A stretch of DNA of 27,781 nt from SURF-58 sp041305085. GTDB taxonomy: Archaea > Nanobdellota > Nanobdellia > Woesearchaeales > UBA9642. Below the pieces are notes generated by a model. The model was given only the letters and a program-made list of their open reading frames with translations, had not been told where the DNA came from and made no database searches. A program made the position numbers and the translations under genes. This document shows, one piece after another, positions 5,743-13,635 of the stretch (the stretch's first letter is position 1; each line of letters opens with the position of its first letter). The stretch spans positions 1 through 27,781 of the forward strand of contig JBFYMA010000004.1 of assembly GCA_041305085.1 (NCBI GenBank), in the 5' to 3' direction.

Positions 5743-6210
5743 ATGGGCATTTTAAGCTTTTTTTCAAAAAAAAAACATCCAAAGTACTCTGAAGCAAAAG
5801 ACCTGATGTACCCTTTGGGCAGCGAAGAAAAAGCTATTGAGAGGGCTCTTGACCAACTGATAAACTTTGCAGCCAAAGCCGCGACTCTCCTCGCTAATCT
5901 TGGAGGTCAAACAGAGAATTTCACAAATAAAGTCGAAGGAATACTGGCTCATTTGCGGAGCTGGACAGCTATTAGGAAAGAAAGAGTTGTGCAGGCCACG
6001 CTTTCCAATATTAATAGGATGGCTGTACACAATTTTGAGCAAAGCCTGAAAGTGTTTTCAGTCCTCCTTGAAAAGATGCACTCCCAGCAGGCATTTATCC
6101 AGGACAGCAACTGGAAAGCATTGATATCAAATATTGACTCTTTTGCAGAAGAGCTTGGAAAATACAAAAACAGGCTGCTTGAACAGGCAAAGACAAGAAA
6201 GGCGGCTTGA
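5743..6210 (+). CDS. Helical protein of unknown function
   Basis: A 155-residue, probably all-helical protein. It opens with a hydrophobic-basic tip (MGILSFFSKKKHPKY) that could bind membrane, then has amphipathic helices: KAIERALDQLINFAAKAATLLANL, a central TNKVEGILAHLRSW, and NFEQSLKVFSVLLEKMHSQQ to the end. There are no cysteines, no transmembrane helix and no recognisable catalytic motif. It starts 28 nt after the TATA element shared with the divergent JAMM gene. The shared promoter hints at related expression, but no function can be assigned. Confidence 0.7.
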   Translation: MGILSFFSKKKHPKYSEAKDLMYPLGSEEKAIERALDQLINFAAKAATLLANLGGQTENFTNKVEGILAHLRSWTAIRKERVVQATLSNINRMAVHNFEQSLKVFSVLLEKMHSQQAFIQDSNWKALISNIDSFAEELGKYKNRLLEQAKTRKAA

Positions 6211-6313
6211 TTTGGCTTTATGTGCCTGCTTTTTTCTGCAAAACAGGCCTTTCCAAAGGATTTTTAGGAATAAAGTTCGCAGAATGATTCTTAGGCGAAG
6301 TTTAAGAAAAAAC

Positions 6314-6679
6314 TCATTCAGCAGCAGAACTATCCCCAAAGCATATCTTTGTGAGTATTGGGGCATTATTGCAGGAATCTTCTGATGTTGCGCTGTCGCT
6401 GTTGCAATCATGGATAAGCTCAACTATGCTTAAAAGACAGGACTTCTGCTCTTCAACAGTCAGCTCAAGAGCAGTATTTTGTGCAGGCTTGAGCGCCATT
6501 CCTGTGTTTTTTGCGTTCAAAATCAGAAAAACCGATATGATCCCGACAACTGCAACAATAGCTACTATCCCAATCATCACAAAGTGATGCCCATGATGCC
6601 TTTGGTCTGATTTGTCAGTCTTTTCATACTCCTTTATCAGCTTTTCAAGCTCTGTCTTTTCCTTGTCTTTCTTTGCCAT
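6314..6679 (-). CDS. Small membrane protein, paralogue 2 of a tandem pair
   Basis: The 121 residues are counted from the ATG at 6679 (MAKKDKEKT). A longer frame exists but runs into the preceding gene. Layout: a charged cytosolic N-terminus with a likely helix (ELEKLIKEYEKTDKSDQ), a His-rich turn (RHHGHH), one membrane helix (MIGIVAIVAVVGIISVFLIL, about 35-54), and a ~65-residue outer part with four cysteines. It starts 10 nt after the stop of the upstream gene, whose membrane helix has nearly the same IGIVAIVA core. The two are therefore probably duplicates in one operon. The family is unknown. The cysteines could form disulphides outside the cell. Confidence 0.72.
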   Translation of the reverse strand: MAKKDKEKTELEKLIKEYEKTDKSDQRHHGHHFVMIGIVAIVAVVGIISVFLILNAKNTGMALKPAQNTALELTVEEQKSCLLSIVELIHDCNSDSATSEDSCNNAPILTKICFGDSSAAE

Positions 6680-6689
6680 TTTATTTGAT

Positions 6690-7055
6690 TCAGTTTTCAG
6701 CAATGCTGCAGATATACCCCAAATTTTCATAGGAATCCTTAACATCTGTGCAGTCTATTTCTGAGCAATCTATATGCCAGCCGTCAGGATCCGCAATTCC
6801 CTGCCCAAGATTCCTTTGGCAATAAACCTGTGTTGCTGTTTCAATAACAGATGGTTGCTCTCTTAAGACAGGGGTTTCAGCACCATAAGCCAATCCTGCA
6901 CTTTGGGATGCTTTAAAATTCATAATCAGGGCAGTGGTGCCTATTATGGCAACTATTGCAACTATGCCTATGATTGCTGTATAATATTTCTGCTCTATAT
7001 CAAGGTTTTCTGCTCTTCCAATGCTTTCAACGCTTTTTTTGGTCTTTTTCTGCAC
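6690..7055 (-). CDS. Small membrane protein, paralogue 1 of a tandem pair
   Basis: The 121 residues start at a GTG at 7055, about 26 nt from the TATA box at 7077-7086. A basic N-terminal tail (QKKTKKSVESIGRAE) is followed by a membrane helix, IIGIVAIVAIIGTTALIMNF (about 29-48), and an outer region with cysteines near the end (VYC, IDCSEIDCTD, GYICS). It resembles its downstream neighbour in size, topology, IGIVAIVA helix core and late cysteine positions. It is divergent from xerA. Function is unknown; a surface-exposed, disulphide-bonded domain on a single anchor is the most that can be inferred. Confidence 0.72.
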   Translation of the reverse strand: MQKKTKKSVESIGRAENLDIEQKYYTAIIGIVAIVAIIGTTALIMNFKASQSAGLAYGAETPVLREQPSVIETATQVYCQRNLGQGIADPDGWHIDCSEIDCTDVKDSYENLGYICSIAEN

Positions 7056-7076
7056 AGCATAATTTTGGGTTAGCTG

Positions 7077-7086
7077 CTTTATAAAG
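7077..7086 (-). promoter_or_regulatory. TATA box of the small membrane protein pair
   Basis: The sequence CTTTATAAAG is a perfect palindrome. It lies about 26 nt from the minus-strand GTG at 7055, the only candidate start that fits. Confidence 0.5.
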
Positions 7087-7106
7087 TTTTTTAGGATTAA
7101 GCGAAC

Positions 7107-7117
7107 TTATTTATACT
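7107..7117 (+). promoter_or_regulatory. TATA box of xerA
   Basis: TTATTTATACT lies about 25 nt before the ATG at 7137. A longer frame could begin with the GTG at 7119, but that codon would lie upstream of the expected transcription start. Confidence 0.5.
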
Positions 7118-7136
7118 AGTGTTTCTTATTAAAAGC

Positions 7137-7943
7137 ATGGAAAGGCTTGTCACAGAGCTAAAGCTCAGGGGTTTTAGCAGAAAAACAATAGACACATATA
7201 TTTTCCATAATAAGGCATTTCTGAATTTTGCAAAAAAGCCTGCTGAGGGCGTCGAAGAGGCTGACATAAAGTCTTATCTTGCGTTTCTTGTCTCTGACAA
7301 AAAATCCTCCCCTTCGACGGTAAGTATAGCAAAATCAGCGTTGAAATTTTATTTTTCAGAGGTTTTGCAGAAGAATATTGTCAATATAAAGACTCCGAAG
7401 ATAAGGAAAAAGCTGCCTGTTGTGCTCTCAAAAAAAGAGGTAAAGTTGCTTATAGAGAATGCTTCTGCAAAAAAAAGCAGGCTTATGCTTATGATGCTCT
7501 ATAGCTCAGGACTGAGGGTTTCAGAGCTTGTGAACCTTAAAAAAAAGGACATAGAGCTTGAAAAAAATAGCCTGTGGGTAAGGTCGGGAAAAGGAGGCAA
7601 GGACAGGCTTGTGATACTTTCTGACAGGCTTTCTAAGGAGATGGGAACACACTTGCCAAATGTAAAAGAGCTTGTTTTTCCAGGCAGGAATGGAGTATTA
7701 ACTCCCAGAAATGTGCAGAAAATAGTCAAGCTGGCTGCTAAAAAAGCCAATATAAACAAGAAAGTCTCTCCCCACACTTTGAGGCACAGCTTTGCAACCC
7801 ACCTTCTTGAAGGCGGCACTGATTTGAGGATGATTCAGGAGCTGCTGGGGCATTCAAACCTCCAGACAACCCAGATATACACCCAGGTCAGCGACGAGCA
7901 GAAGAGGAAGATACAAAGCCCTCTGGACAGCCTTGAATTATGA
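7137..7943 (+). CDS. xerA: XerA-type tyrosine recombinase
   Basis: The 268 residues start at the ATG at 7137. An N-terminal SAM-like core-binding domain (about 1-85, RGFSRKTIDTYIFHNKAFLNF) is followed by the catalytic domain with every tyrosine-recombinase residue visible: Arg127 (SGLRVSELVNL), the lysine of the GKGGKDR hairpin (about Lys152), His213-x-x-Arg216 (HTLRHSFATHLLEGG), His239 (LLGHSNLQTT) and the nucleophile Tyr248 (QIYTQ). Length and motif wording match archaeal XerA, which resolves chromosome dimers at a dif site, rather than the longer integrases of viruses and islands. It stands alone with its own TATA promoter. A dyad with dif-like geometry lies 2.6 kb to the left (4514-4539), but a functional link is unproven. 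Confidence 0.92.
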   Translation: MERLVTELKLRGFSRKTIDTYIFHNKAFLNFAKKPAEGVEEADIKSYLAFLVSDKKSSPSTVSIAKSALKFYFSEVLQKNIVNIKTPKIRKKLPVVLSKKEVKLLIENASAKKSRLMLMMLYSSGLRVSELVNLKKKDIELEKNSLWVRSGKGGKDRLVILSDRLSKEMGTHLPNVKELVFPGRNGVLTPRNVQKIVKLAAKKANINKKVSPHTLRHSFATHLLEGGTDLRMIQELLGHSNLQTTQIYTQVSDEQKRKIQSPLDSLEL

Positions 7944-7980
7944 GCTTTGCCAATAGTTTTTCCCATTTCATAAAATGCAA

Positions 7981-8044
7981 TTTTTGCTTAAATATTTTAG
8001 AAAAATTATAATTTAAAACCTTTAGTTTTTGCTTAAATATTTTA
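7981..8044. repeat. Two exact 19-bp direct repeats in the gap after xerA
   Basis: TTTTTGCTTAAATATTTTA occurs at 7981-7999 and 8026-8044, with starts 45 bp apart. A near-match in the opposite orientation (AAAATTTTTAAGCAAAAAT) lies at 4591-4609, and a shorter one at about 5108-5119. The core TTTAAGCAAAA recurs in spacers only, as far as I saw. The repeats could be protein-binding sites or tandem TATA-like boxes. The rest of the 233-bp gap is AT-rich, with a short hairpin TCAGC-AAT-GCTGA at 8078-8090. Confidence 0.6.
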
Positions 8045-8176
8045 TTACTAAAAATAAAAATGTATGTTTAATAAATATCAGCAATGCTGAAAAGTTTTAT
8101 AAACAAATTTTTTGCATAATTTCATAAAAAAAACCACAAAATAATAATCTCAGAAAAAAAACAAGCTCAGGAAGAA

Positions 8177-10483
8177 TCACTTTGCCATCTGCAGAGAAGA
8201 CTTTTTCAAAACATCCATTGCCTGGAACATCAGCGAGTACTTTTCGTAAAGGAACTCTATCTTTGAAAGAAGCATTCTCATTCGGGATTTTGTTTTGCGG
8301 TCATTTTCAGCAGCTATTTCTTTTGGGTGTATTGCTCTTTCAATGTCGTGGCCATCCTCGTAATTAACGTTTAGCAGGTTGCAAAGGTGAATAATATCTT
8401 CTCTATGGATTTCATACTGATCCCTGAGTATTTTGTAATTGGCCAGCAGCTCTGTGTATCCGCTGTAATAGTCATTCCTGAACTCATTATTTCCTTCTCC
8501 TGAATTTGCATCAATAATTTCCTTTATCTGGTTGATCGCATCCATAGATGCAAACAATTCCTTGACTATATTCAGCTCAGAAGGCTTTTTTATGTACTGG
8601 GATGCAAAGCTTCCCAAAGAGAGCTTTTTGGCGTTTATCCTGTCACCAATAGTCTGAATTTTTTTTGAAAGGCTTTTTATTTTATTTTTCCAGCCTTGCT
8701 CAACGCTTGGAGAAGTAGGAGATGGTATAGCAGCAGATCCTTCGCTTACAATTATTTCTATTTCATCATGGCCTTCAACAAATTTTGGGTTCTGAGAGTC
8801 TTCTCTTACCTTAACCCTTAAAATCCATTTGCCTTTTGGGAGACCTTTGGAAAAAAAAGTCGAGAACTCTCTTCCTTTGTATTTCTTGGCAATATAAGAA
8901 TTTATTTTTCTTCCAGCAAGCCCAAAATTTATCTCTGCATTAAATAATGTCTCTTTTGTGATTTCTGGGTTATTCACAATCCAGCTAAAATCAAATTGGG
9001 TGTTTGCCTGCAGATTTTTATTTTTTGGGTTGATAATCTCTAAGTCCAAACTGTTAATTTTTTGTTTATCTCCTTCTGGCTGGGTCTGTATCCTTTCAGT
9101 TACATCACCCTCAATCTCAAAAACCGTCCCGTCCTGAACTCTTTTTCCTGCTGAGTCAACTACAACTGCCAGAAGATTATTGTCTTCTCCAACTTTTCTT
9201 TTGTCAAGGTATTTTTTGTTGTCTTTTTTTATCAAAAGGCTTTTTTTGCCTTGGTTGTCTGGCTGGAAAGTGCCCTCTCCTGCAGCCTGTGACTGGTTAT
9301 CTGTTCCATTCAGGTATAAAACTGCACTGTAAGGAGGCTTTCCTCCCTTGATTTCCAGGCGCACAGGTATATCATCGCTTTTTTTGAATTTTCTTTTTAT
9401 TTGTTTGCTGGGCTCTTCAAAGCTGGCTTTTAACTCTGCTTCCCCTCCTCCTGACACTTTGAACTTTATTCCTGTGTGTGCATGGCCTCCCTGGCTGTCA
9501 AATGCTCTTGCAACTAATGCATGCTCTTCTCCAGGCTTCAGGAACTGGGCAGTTATGTTTCCAAAAGACTTTTCATATACTCCTTTTGATGCATCGTGGT
9601 CCATTTGCACGCCGTCAATAATTACATCAACATAATAAGGAGATTTTCCTCCTGAAACAGCTATTTTTACTTTCAGCTCTTCTCCAACGTTGAATTTTTG
9701 GTTGTGGCTGGGTTTTTGGATTGCAACATTCAATTGTTGCACTCCATTGCTGCCACCTCCACTTCCTGAACTTCCGTTGCTGCCATTTCCCCCCTGGCTT
9801 CCTTGTTGTCCGGGTTGGTCATTGCTTCCCTGCTTTCCATCTGCTCCGTCTTTACCATCCTTTCCAGACTCTCCGTTGCTGCCGCTGCTTTCATCGCCGG
9901 AATCCTTGCCTCCAGTGCCTTTGAACAGGCTGAATATCTTTATGATCAATATTATGAATGCAACAATAAGCGCTATGTGCAATAATGATTTTCCTACAGG
10001 AAACCCTGCAAGCCAGGCATACACTGGAAAAAATGCTGACCTCAGCAGTCCATATCCAAGCACTATCGCTATCGAGGCTGCCAGTACGTTGTCATTGTTG
10101 GAGATGCTTTTTATGAGCTCAAACACAAGTATGAGAAAGACTATGAGTATTATCAGTGCTGCAAATGGTCCCAGCAGTCCAAGGTTGAATCCTGTTCTCA
10201 ATTCAAAGAATACTGCTCCAAAAGTAAGAGCAAGCCCTATGCCTATTGTTATTGCTTTGGAACTCTGCTTGTCCTTGTAGAGGCTTGAAAAAACAAATCT
10301 TGCCAGCCCCAGAAAGATGAGCAGATAGATTATTGTGTCTACAAATGCATAGTTTGCTGCATAAAATGCTCCAAAATCAACTCCCTGGATCGGGTCAAAC
10401 AGCACGTCGAGAGGGTTTGCTCCAAGCGCAAAGCTAGCAAAAGCAAGAAACAGGACTAGGTAAATCACTGCTTTTCCTTTCAT
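8177..10483 (-). CDS. Multi-pass envelope protein with collagen-like linker and beta domains
   Basis: A 768-residue protein from the ATG at 10483; a TTG one codon upstream is less likely. Residues about 1-190 hold a signal-like first helix and about five more membrane helices. At about 203-247 is a Gly-x-y collagen-like stretch of roughly 14 triplets (for example GKDGKDGADGKQG). At about 250-345, 350-460 and 475-590 come three beta-rich segments, the first two with repeated wording (SGGKSPYYVDVIIDG and KGGKPPYSAVLYLNG) typical of Ig-like extracellular domains. Residues about 600-768 are helical. The N-terminal domain is paralogous to that at 11198-13018: QGVDFGAFYA against SGVDFGAAYA, and both last helices end in FSLFKG. 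It probably displays the beta domains outside the cell. Function is unknown. Confidence 0.85.
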   Translation of the reverse strand: MKGKAVIYLVLFLAFASFALGANPLDVLFDPIQGVDFGAFYAANYAFVDTIIYLLIFLGLARFVFSSLYKDKQSSKAITIGIGLALTFGAVFFELRTGFNLGLLGPFAALIILIVFLILVFELIKSISNNDNVLAASIAIVLGYGLLRSAFFPVYAWLAGFPVGKSLLHIALIVAFIILIIKIFSLFKGTGGKDSGDESSGSNGESGKDGKDGADGKQGSNDQPGQQGSQGGNGSNGSSGSGGGSNGVQQLNVAIQKPSHNQKFNVGEELKVKIAVSGGKSPYYVDVIIDGVQMDHDASKGVYEKSFGNITAQFLKPGEEHALVARAFDSQGGHAHTGIKFKVSGGGEAELKASFEEPSKQIKRKFKKSDDIPVRLEIKGGKPPYSAVLYLNGTDNQSQAAGEGTFQPDNQGKKSLLIKKDNKKYLDKRKVGEDNNLLAVVVDSAGKRVQDGTVFEIEGDVTERIQTQPEGDKQKINSLDLEIINPKNKNLQANTQFDFSWIVNNPEITKETLFNAEINFGLAGRKINSYIAKKYKGREFSTFFSKGLPKGKWILRVKVREDSQNPKFVEGHDEIEIIVSEGSAAIPSPTSPSVEQGWKNKIKSLSKKIQTIGDRINAKKLSLGSFASQYIKKPSELNIVKELFASMDAINQIKEIIDANSGEGNNEFRNDYYSGYTELLANYKILRDQYEIHREDIIHLCNLLNVNYEDGHDIERAIHPKEIAAENDRKTKSRMRMLLSKIEFLYEKYSLMFQAMDVLKKSSLQMAK

Positions 10484-10527
10484 CAAGCCAATTTATAAAG
10501 AATCATGTATATAAGTTTTTTGGTGAA

Positions 10528-11154
10528 TTAGCCAAGAGCATATGCTCTTGCAGGAGAATAAGAAGAAAGGCCTGTAAGACTGTCTCTATAGGATGAATAT
10601 CTCTTGTAAAGAGGCGCTGCAATATGCCTTCCTTTGAACTTTTTGTAAACCCATGTTCCAACTTTTGCAGGCACTGCGTATGTTGCTATGCCCATATTTT
10701 TTCCTGTCTTTAGAGCATATCCAAGCCTGAATGCGCTTTCACCCATTCCATAAATTCCGTTGACCAGCTGGAACCAGCCAAATGAGGCAAAAGGAGTGCC
10801 AAGCATGGCAAGCCCTGTTGCTATCTGGAATGGGTTGTCGAATACTAATCCCTGCATTGCTGAAAGGACAGTCGGGCGGTTTTTCCACCTTATTCCCAGT
10901 TTAGAAACATATCTATTTGTCCATGCTGCAGGCAGAGCCCCAACAACCCTTGATTCTATTGCATACTGGACTGCTTCTTCAAACCATTTTAATGGCGTTT
11001 TGATGACTTCATAGGCATTTCTGGCATAGTACTTTGTGTTGTGCCAGGTGTTTTTTACCTTGTCAACCAATGACTCTGAGCTCCAGCGGTATGCCTTGCT
11101 TTTTATTCCTGTGAACACCTTTGTTACAGGCATCAAAATCTCTTCTAATCCCAT
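10528..11154 (-). CDS. Protein of unknown function in the envelope block
   Basis: A 208-residue basic, Tyr- and Ala-rich protein of unrecognised family. The first ~85 residues look amphipathic-helical (KVKNTWHNTKYYARNAYEVI, LKWFEEAVQYAIES). A moderately hydrophobic middle with many Gly and Phe (about 108-150, PFQIATGLAMLGTPFASFGWF) could associate with membrane. The end is basic (KKFKGRH, YKRYSSYRD). A minus-strand TATA box (CATTTAAATA at 11177-11186) lies 27 nt before the ATG, with GGAG in the short leader. It sits between the two paralogous multi-pass genes on the same strand, which suggests, but does not show, that the three products work together. Confidence 0.7.
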   Translation of the reverse strand: MGLEEILMPVTKVFTGIKSKAYRWSSESLVDKVKNTWHNTKYYARNAYEVIKTPLKWFEEAVQYAIESRVVGALPAAWTNRYVSKLGIRWKNRPTVLSAMQGLVFDNPFQIATGLAMLGTPFASFGWFQLVNGIYGMGESAFRLGYALKTGKNMGIATYAVPAKVGTWVYKKFKGRHIAAPLYKRYSSYRDSLTGLSSYSPARAYALG

Positions 11155-11197
11155 TAATCACTCCGTGGTAAAGAATTATTTAAATGTGTTGCGGTTT

Positions 11198-13018
11198 TTA
11201 TGAAGGAAACTTGTATTTGCCCACTGCAACATCCTCTAAAATATGTCTTTCTGCTGATTTTTCCTTCTTGTTTACTTTTTTGAGGTTGTCTAAAAATTTG
11301 TTTGCATTCTGTCTGTTTATCTGATTATATCTTTCCCACCTTAAAAGAGTTTTTTGAAATTCCTGTTCTTCTTTCAAAACTATTTTTATTAGCCTGTTCA
11401 TTTCAACAGCAATTTTTCCAAAGCCCATAATTTTATTTCTAAATGCCTCAGTTTTGGTTAGCTTAAGCGCTTCATAATTTGATTTTTGGTGCAAATCCTC
11501 AAGATGTTTTTTCAGTCTTTCGACTTTTTTCTTTGTGGCATCCTTGATAATATCATTCAGCTGTTTTGTCATAAGCACTACTTTTGATTCTGTTTTTTCA
11601 AGATTCCTTTTCTGAGCCTTTAGATTTTCATAATCAGCCATATAGATGTTTAGTATTTGATTGCCTTCTGCAAGAATTTTTTTGGATTCCTCAATTAACT
11701 GTTTGCGTAAGCCTTTAAAAAAATTTTCTTCGTTCTTTACCTTTTGTGAGTAGTTCCAAACTTCCTCAATGCTCCTTTTGTCTAACAACAATCCAAACTT
11801 TTCAAACGCTTTTTCCAAAGTAATTGAAAAAAATTCAGAAAATAATCTCCAAGCGTTTGCAAATGCTGAAGCCCATTTTCCCTCTACACCTAACTCATTG
11901 AAAATCTTTTTTATCTTATTCATTTCTTCGTGCATATCTTTTCTTGCTTCTTTTATAAGCTCATCTTCCTCTATGCTGGATCTTTGGAGTTCAGTAACTC
12001 TTTTGTGAACCTGCTCTACCTGCCCTGGAAGAATGGCAAATGCTTTTTCGAGCCAGTCTTCTGCCCTTCTAACATATTCTGTTAGCTGTTCTATTTGCTC
12101 TTCAGGCACTTTTCCCCCTGCAAGGTCATCTTTAGCCTTTTTGATGGTATCAACTACTGGAGCAATGGTGTTTGTCTCTTGAATCATCTGCTCAATTATT
12201 GCCTGAACTTCTTTAGAATCATTCATCTCCATTAAGCTTGTATCCTGGTGTCTTTTGTTTATTGTTTCAAAGACCTCCTCTAGTTTTTTTATACCATTTT
12301 CCATATCGCCTACAGTTCTCAAGAGCTTTGCAGACTCCTGCCTAGATTTTTTTATGTCTTTGTCCTGCTGCTTTGCAATTGCGTCTTCCTTATCTGCAAG
12401 CTTGGCTGAATCGTTTCTGCTGAACACATTGTCCCCAGCCTTTATTCCCTTGAACAAAGAGAATGCTCCAATAAGTACGCCAATTACTGAAACAATATAT
12501 CCTATGTAAAGGACTGACTTAAGGACAGGGTTTCCCAAGAGATCAAACCATTGGCTGAGAAATCCGGTCACAAGATACCATAATAGAAGGAATGCAACTG
12601 AAAACGCCAGAAACTTGCTTGCCCCCAAGTTTTTCAGCACTGCAAACACTGTGTAAAACATGAACAGGAAAACTATTATCAATGCATAGGGACCGAGCAT
12701 TCCAAGCCTGAAGTTGAGCACCTGGCTTCCAAAGTATGCTGCTGCAAAAGACAGTGATAAAGAAACACCGATAATAAGCGGATTCGCGCCTTTTCCGAAC
12801 TTGTCCTTGAACACAAACTTTGAAAGGCCGAAGAATATCAGGAAGTATAAAATACCATCTATGAACAATGAGTACCTGGCATATGCTGCTCCAAAATCCA
12901 CTCCTGAAAAAGGCCCAAAAAGGTCATCCAGAAGAGTTGCACTTGCTGCTGGCACCACTATTATAAACGCTGCTGCAAGCATCACTGCAAGGAGTACCTT
13001 TTTATAGCTATAGCTCAT
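11198..13018 (-). CDS. Multi-pass membrane protein with long cytosolic-type coiled coil
   Basis: The 606 residues start at the ATG at 13018. A longer frame to 13063 would start upstream of the expected transcription start. Residues about 1-205 contain a signal-like helix ending AASA and about five or six membrane helices; residues about 215-600 are almost entirely Lys/Glu-rich coiled coil (for example LRTVGDMENGIKKLEEVFET and VKNEENFFKGLRKQLIEE). The N-terminal domain is clearly related to that of the gene at 8177-10483: LDDLFGPFSGVDFGAAYARY against LDVLFDPIQGVDFGAFYAAN. The two therefore share one membrane platform but carry different tails. Nothing enzymatic is visible. A structural or scaffold role at the membrane is the plausible inference. 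Confidence 0.83.
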   Translation of the reverse strand: MSYSYKKVLLAVMLAAAFIIVVPAASATLLDDLFGPFSGVDFGAAYARYSLFIDGILYFLIFFGLSKFVFKDKFGKGANPLIIGVSLSLSFAAAYFGSQVLNFRLGMLGPYALIIVFLFMFYTVFAVLKNLGASKFLAFSVAFLLLWYLVTGFLSQWFDLLGNPVLKSVLYIGYIVSVIGVLIGAFSLFKGIKAGDNVFSRNDSAKLADKEDAIAKQQDKDIKKSRQESAKLLRTVGDMENGIKKLEEVFETINKRHQDTSLMEMNDSKEVQAIIEQMIQETNTIAPVVDTIKKAKDDLAGGKVPEEQIEQLTEYVRRAEDWLEKAFAILPGQVEQVHKRVTELQRSSIEEDELIKEARKDMHEEMNKIKKIFNELGVEGKWASAFANAWRLFSEFFSITLEKAFEKFGLLLDKRSIEEVWNYSQKVKNEENFFKGLRKQLIEESKKILAEGNQILNIYMADYENLKAQKRNLEKTESKVVLMTKQLNDIIKDATKKKVERLKKHLEDLHQKSNYEALKLTKTEAFRNKIMGFGKIAVEMNRLIKIVLKEEQEFQKTLLRWERYNQINRQNANKFLDNLKKVNKKEKSAERHILEDVAVGKYKFPS

Positions 13019-13040
13019 CAAATCATTTTTTTGTGAAGAA

Positions 13041-13050
13041 TATATATAAA
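13041..13050 (-). promoter_or_regulatory. TATA box of the coiled-coil membrane protein
   Basis: On the minus strand this reads TTTATATATA, about 27 nt before the ATG at 13018. It supports that start over the longer frame. Confidence 0.55.
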
Positions 13051-13069
13051 CTTTTCTATTCAAACAACG

Positions 13070-13477
13070 CTAGAATGGAAGGTACTTGCCTATAAGCCCT
13101 TCAAGTGCATACTGCCAGATGTAGGGCGCAGCAATAACCAGAAGCCCTATTATTAGCACATGAAATTTTTTTTCTCCAACTTTCCCAGCAATGGCTGCAG
13201 CGGTTCCTATTTTTATCATGGCAATTATTCCTATCAATACTCTTACACCTATATCCAGCCACAAAGTCTCGTGCATTCCTATAAGGCCCAGTGCCCAGCC
13301 AATGTTCATGCTTATGAATATAAATATAAACATCACAGGAAGTGCATGGAGCCCGTGCCCAAGCCAGCCCATCCCTCTCTCATCTGCGTGCACAAACACA
13401 AGCTCTATTAGTCCTATTACTACTGCCATCACAACTGCCGGAAGAATATATAATGCAGGTACTGCTTCTGCTGCCAT
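13070..13477 (-). CDS. Small 4-TM membrane protein of unknown function
   Basis: A 135-residue hydrophobic protein with about four membrane helices (around 6-28, 43-68, 72-98 and 104-128). A short charged loop carries VHADERGMGWLGHGLHAL. The conserved-looking His, Asp and Glu in and near this loop could bind metal or line a pore, but this is speculation. A minus-strand TATA box at 13498-13507 gives leaderless spacing to the ATG. It is the first gene of the minus-strand envelope block, just upstream of the coiled-coil multi-pass gene. I do not recognise a family. Confidence 0.72.
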   Translation of the reverse strand: MAAEAVPALYILPAVVMAVVIGLIELVFVHADERGMGWLGHGLHALPVMFIFIFISMNIGWALGLIGMHETLWLDIGVRVLIGIIAMIKIGTAAAIAGKVGEKKFHVLIIGLLVIAAPYIWQYALEGLIGKYLPF

Positions 13478-13586
13478 GGGTTTTTCTTGGGCTGTATTAT
13501 TTATAAACTTTTCTGTGCTTTTTTGTTTCGCTGGAAAATAAATTTGCTGTATGGAAATAAATTATAGTCAATTTTATTACTTGAAT

Positions 13587-13614
13587 GTAGTAAAAAAACG
13601 AAAGTTTTTTAAAT
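13587..13614 (+). promoter_or_regulatory. Extended promoter sharing an element with microprotein B
   Basis: GTAGTAAAAAAACGAAA (13587-13603) differs by one base from 3304-3320. It is followed by TTTTTTAAATA (13604-13614) and, after the TATA, by ATTCATAACC, which resembles ACTTATAACC at the other site. The ATG follows at 13636. Confidence 0.6.
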
Positions 13615-13635
13615 AAGCTATTCATAACCCTTTGT

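Noticed and set aside
6211..6313. Terminator hairpins between the convergent genes at 6210 and 6314
   Set aside because: Short stems such as GCCTG/CAGGC and CCTTT/AAAGG are present but are only 5 bp with no consistent T-run, too weak to call.
7137..7943. XerA as the integrase of the Fic cassette
   Set aside because: It is ~19 kb away, has the length and motif wording of the housekeeping archaeal enzyme, and lies in its own transcription unit. A role in trans cannot be excluded but is unsupported.
7981..8044. Possible CRISPR-like array after xerA
   Set aside because: There are only two 19-bp repeats with a 26-bp AT-rich spacer, no cas genes and no further units.
9690..10280. Long Pro/Leu/Ser-rich + strand frame opposite the collagen-like region
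   Set aside because: It is the antisense image of the Gly/Ser-rich and membrane-coding stretch of the 8177-10483 gene, with no promoter or domain of its own.
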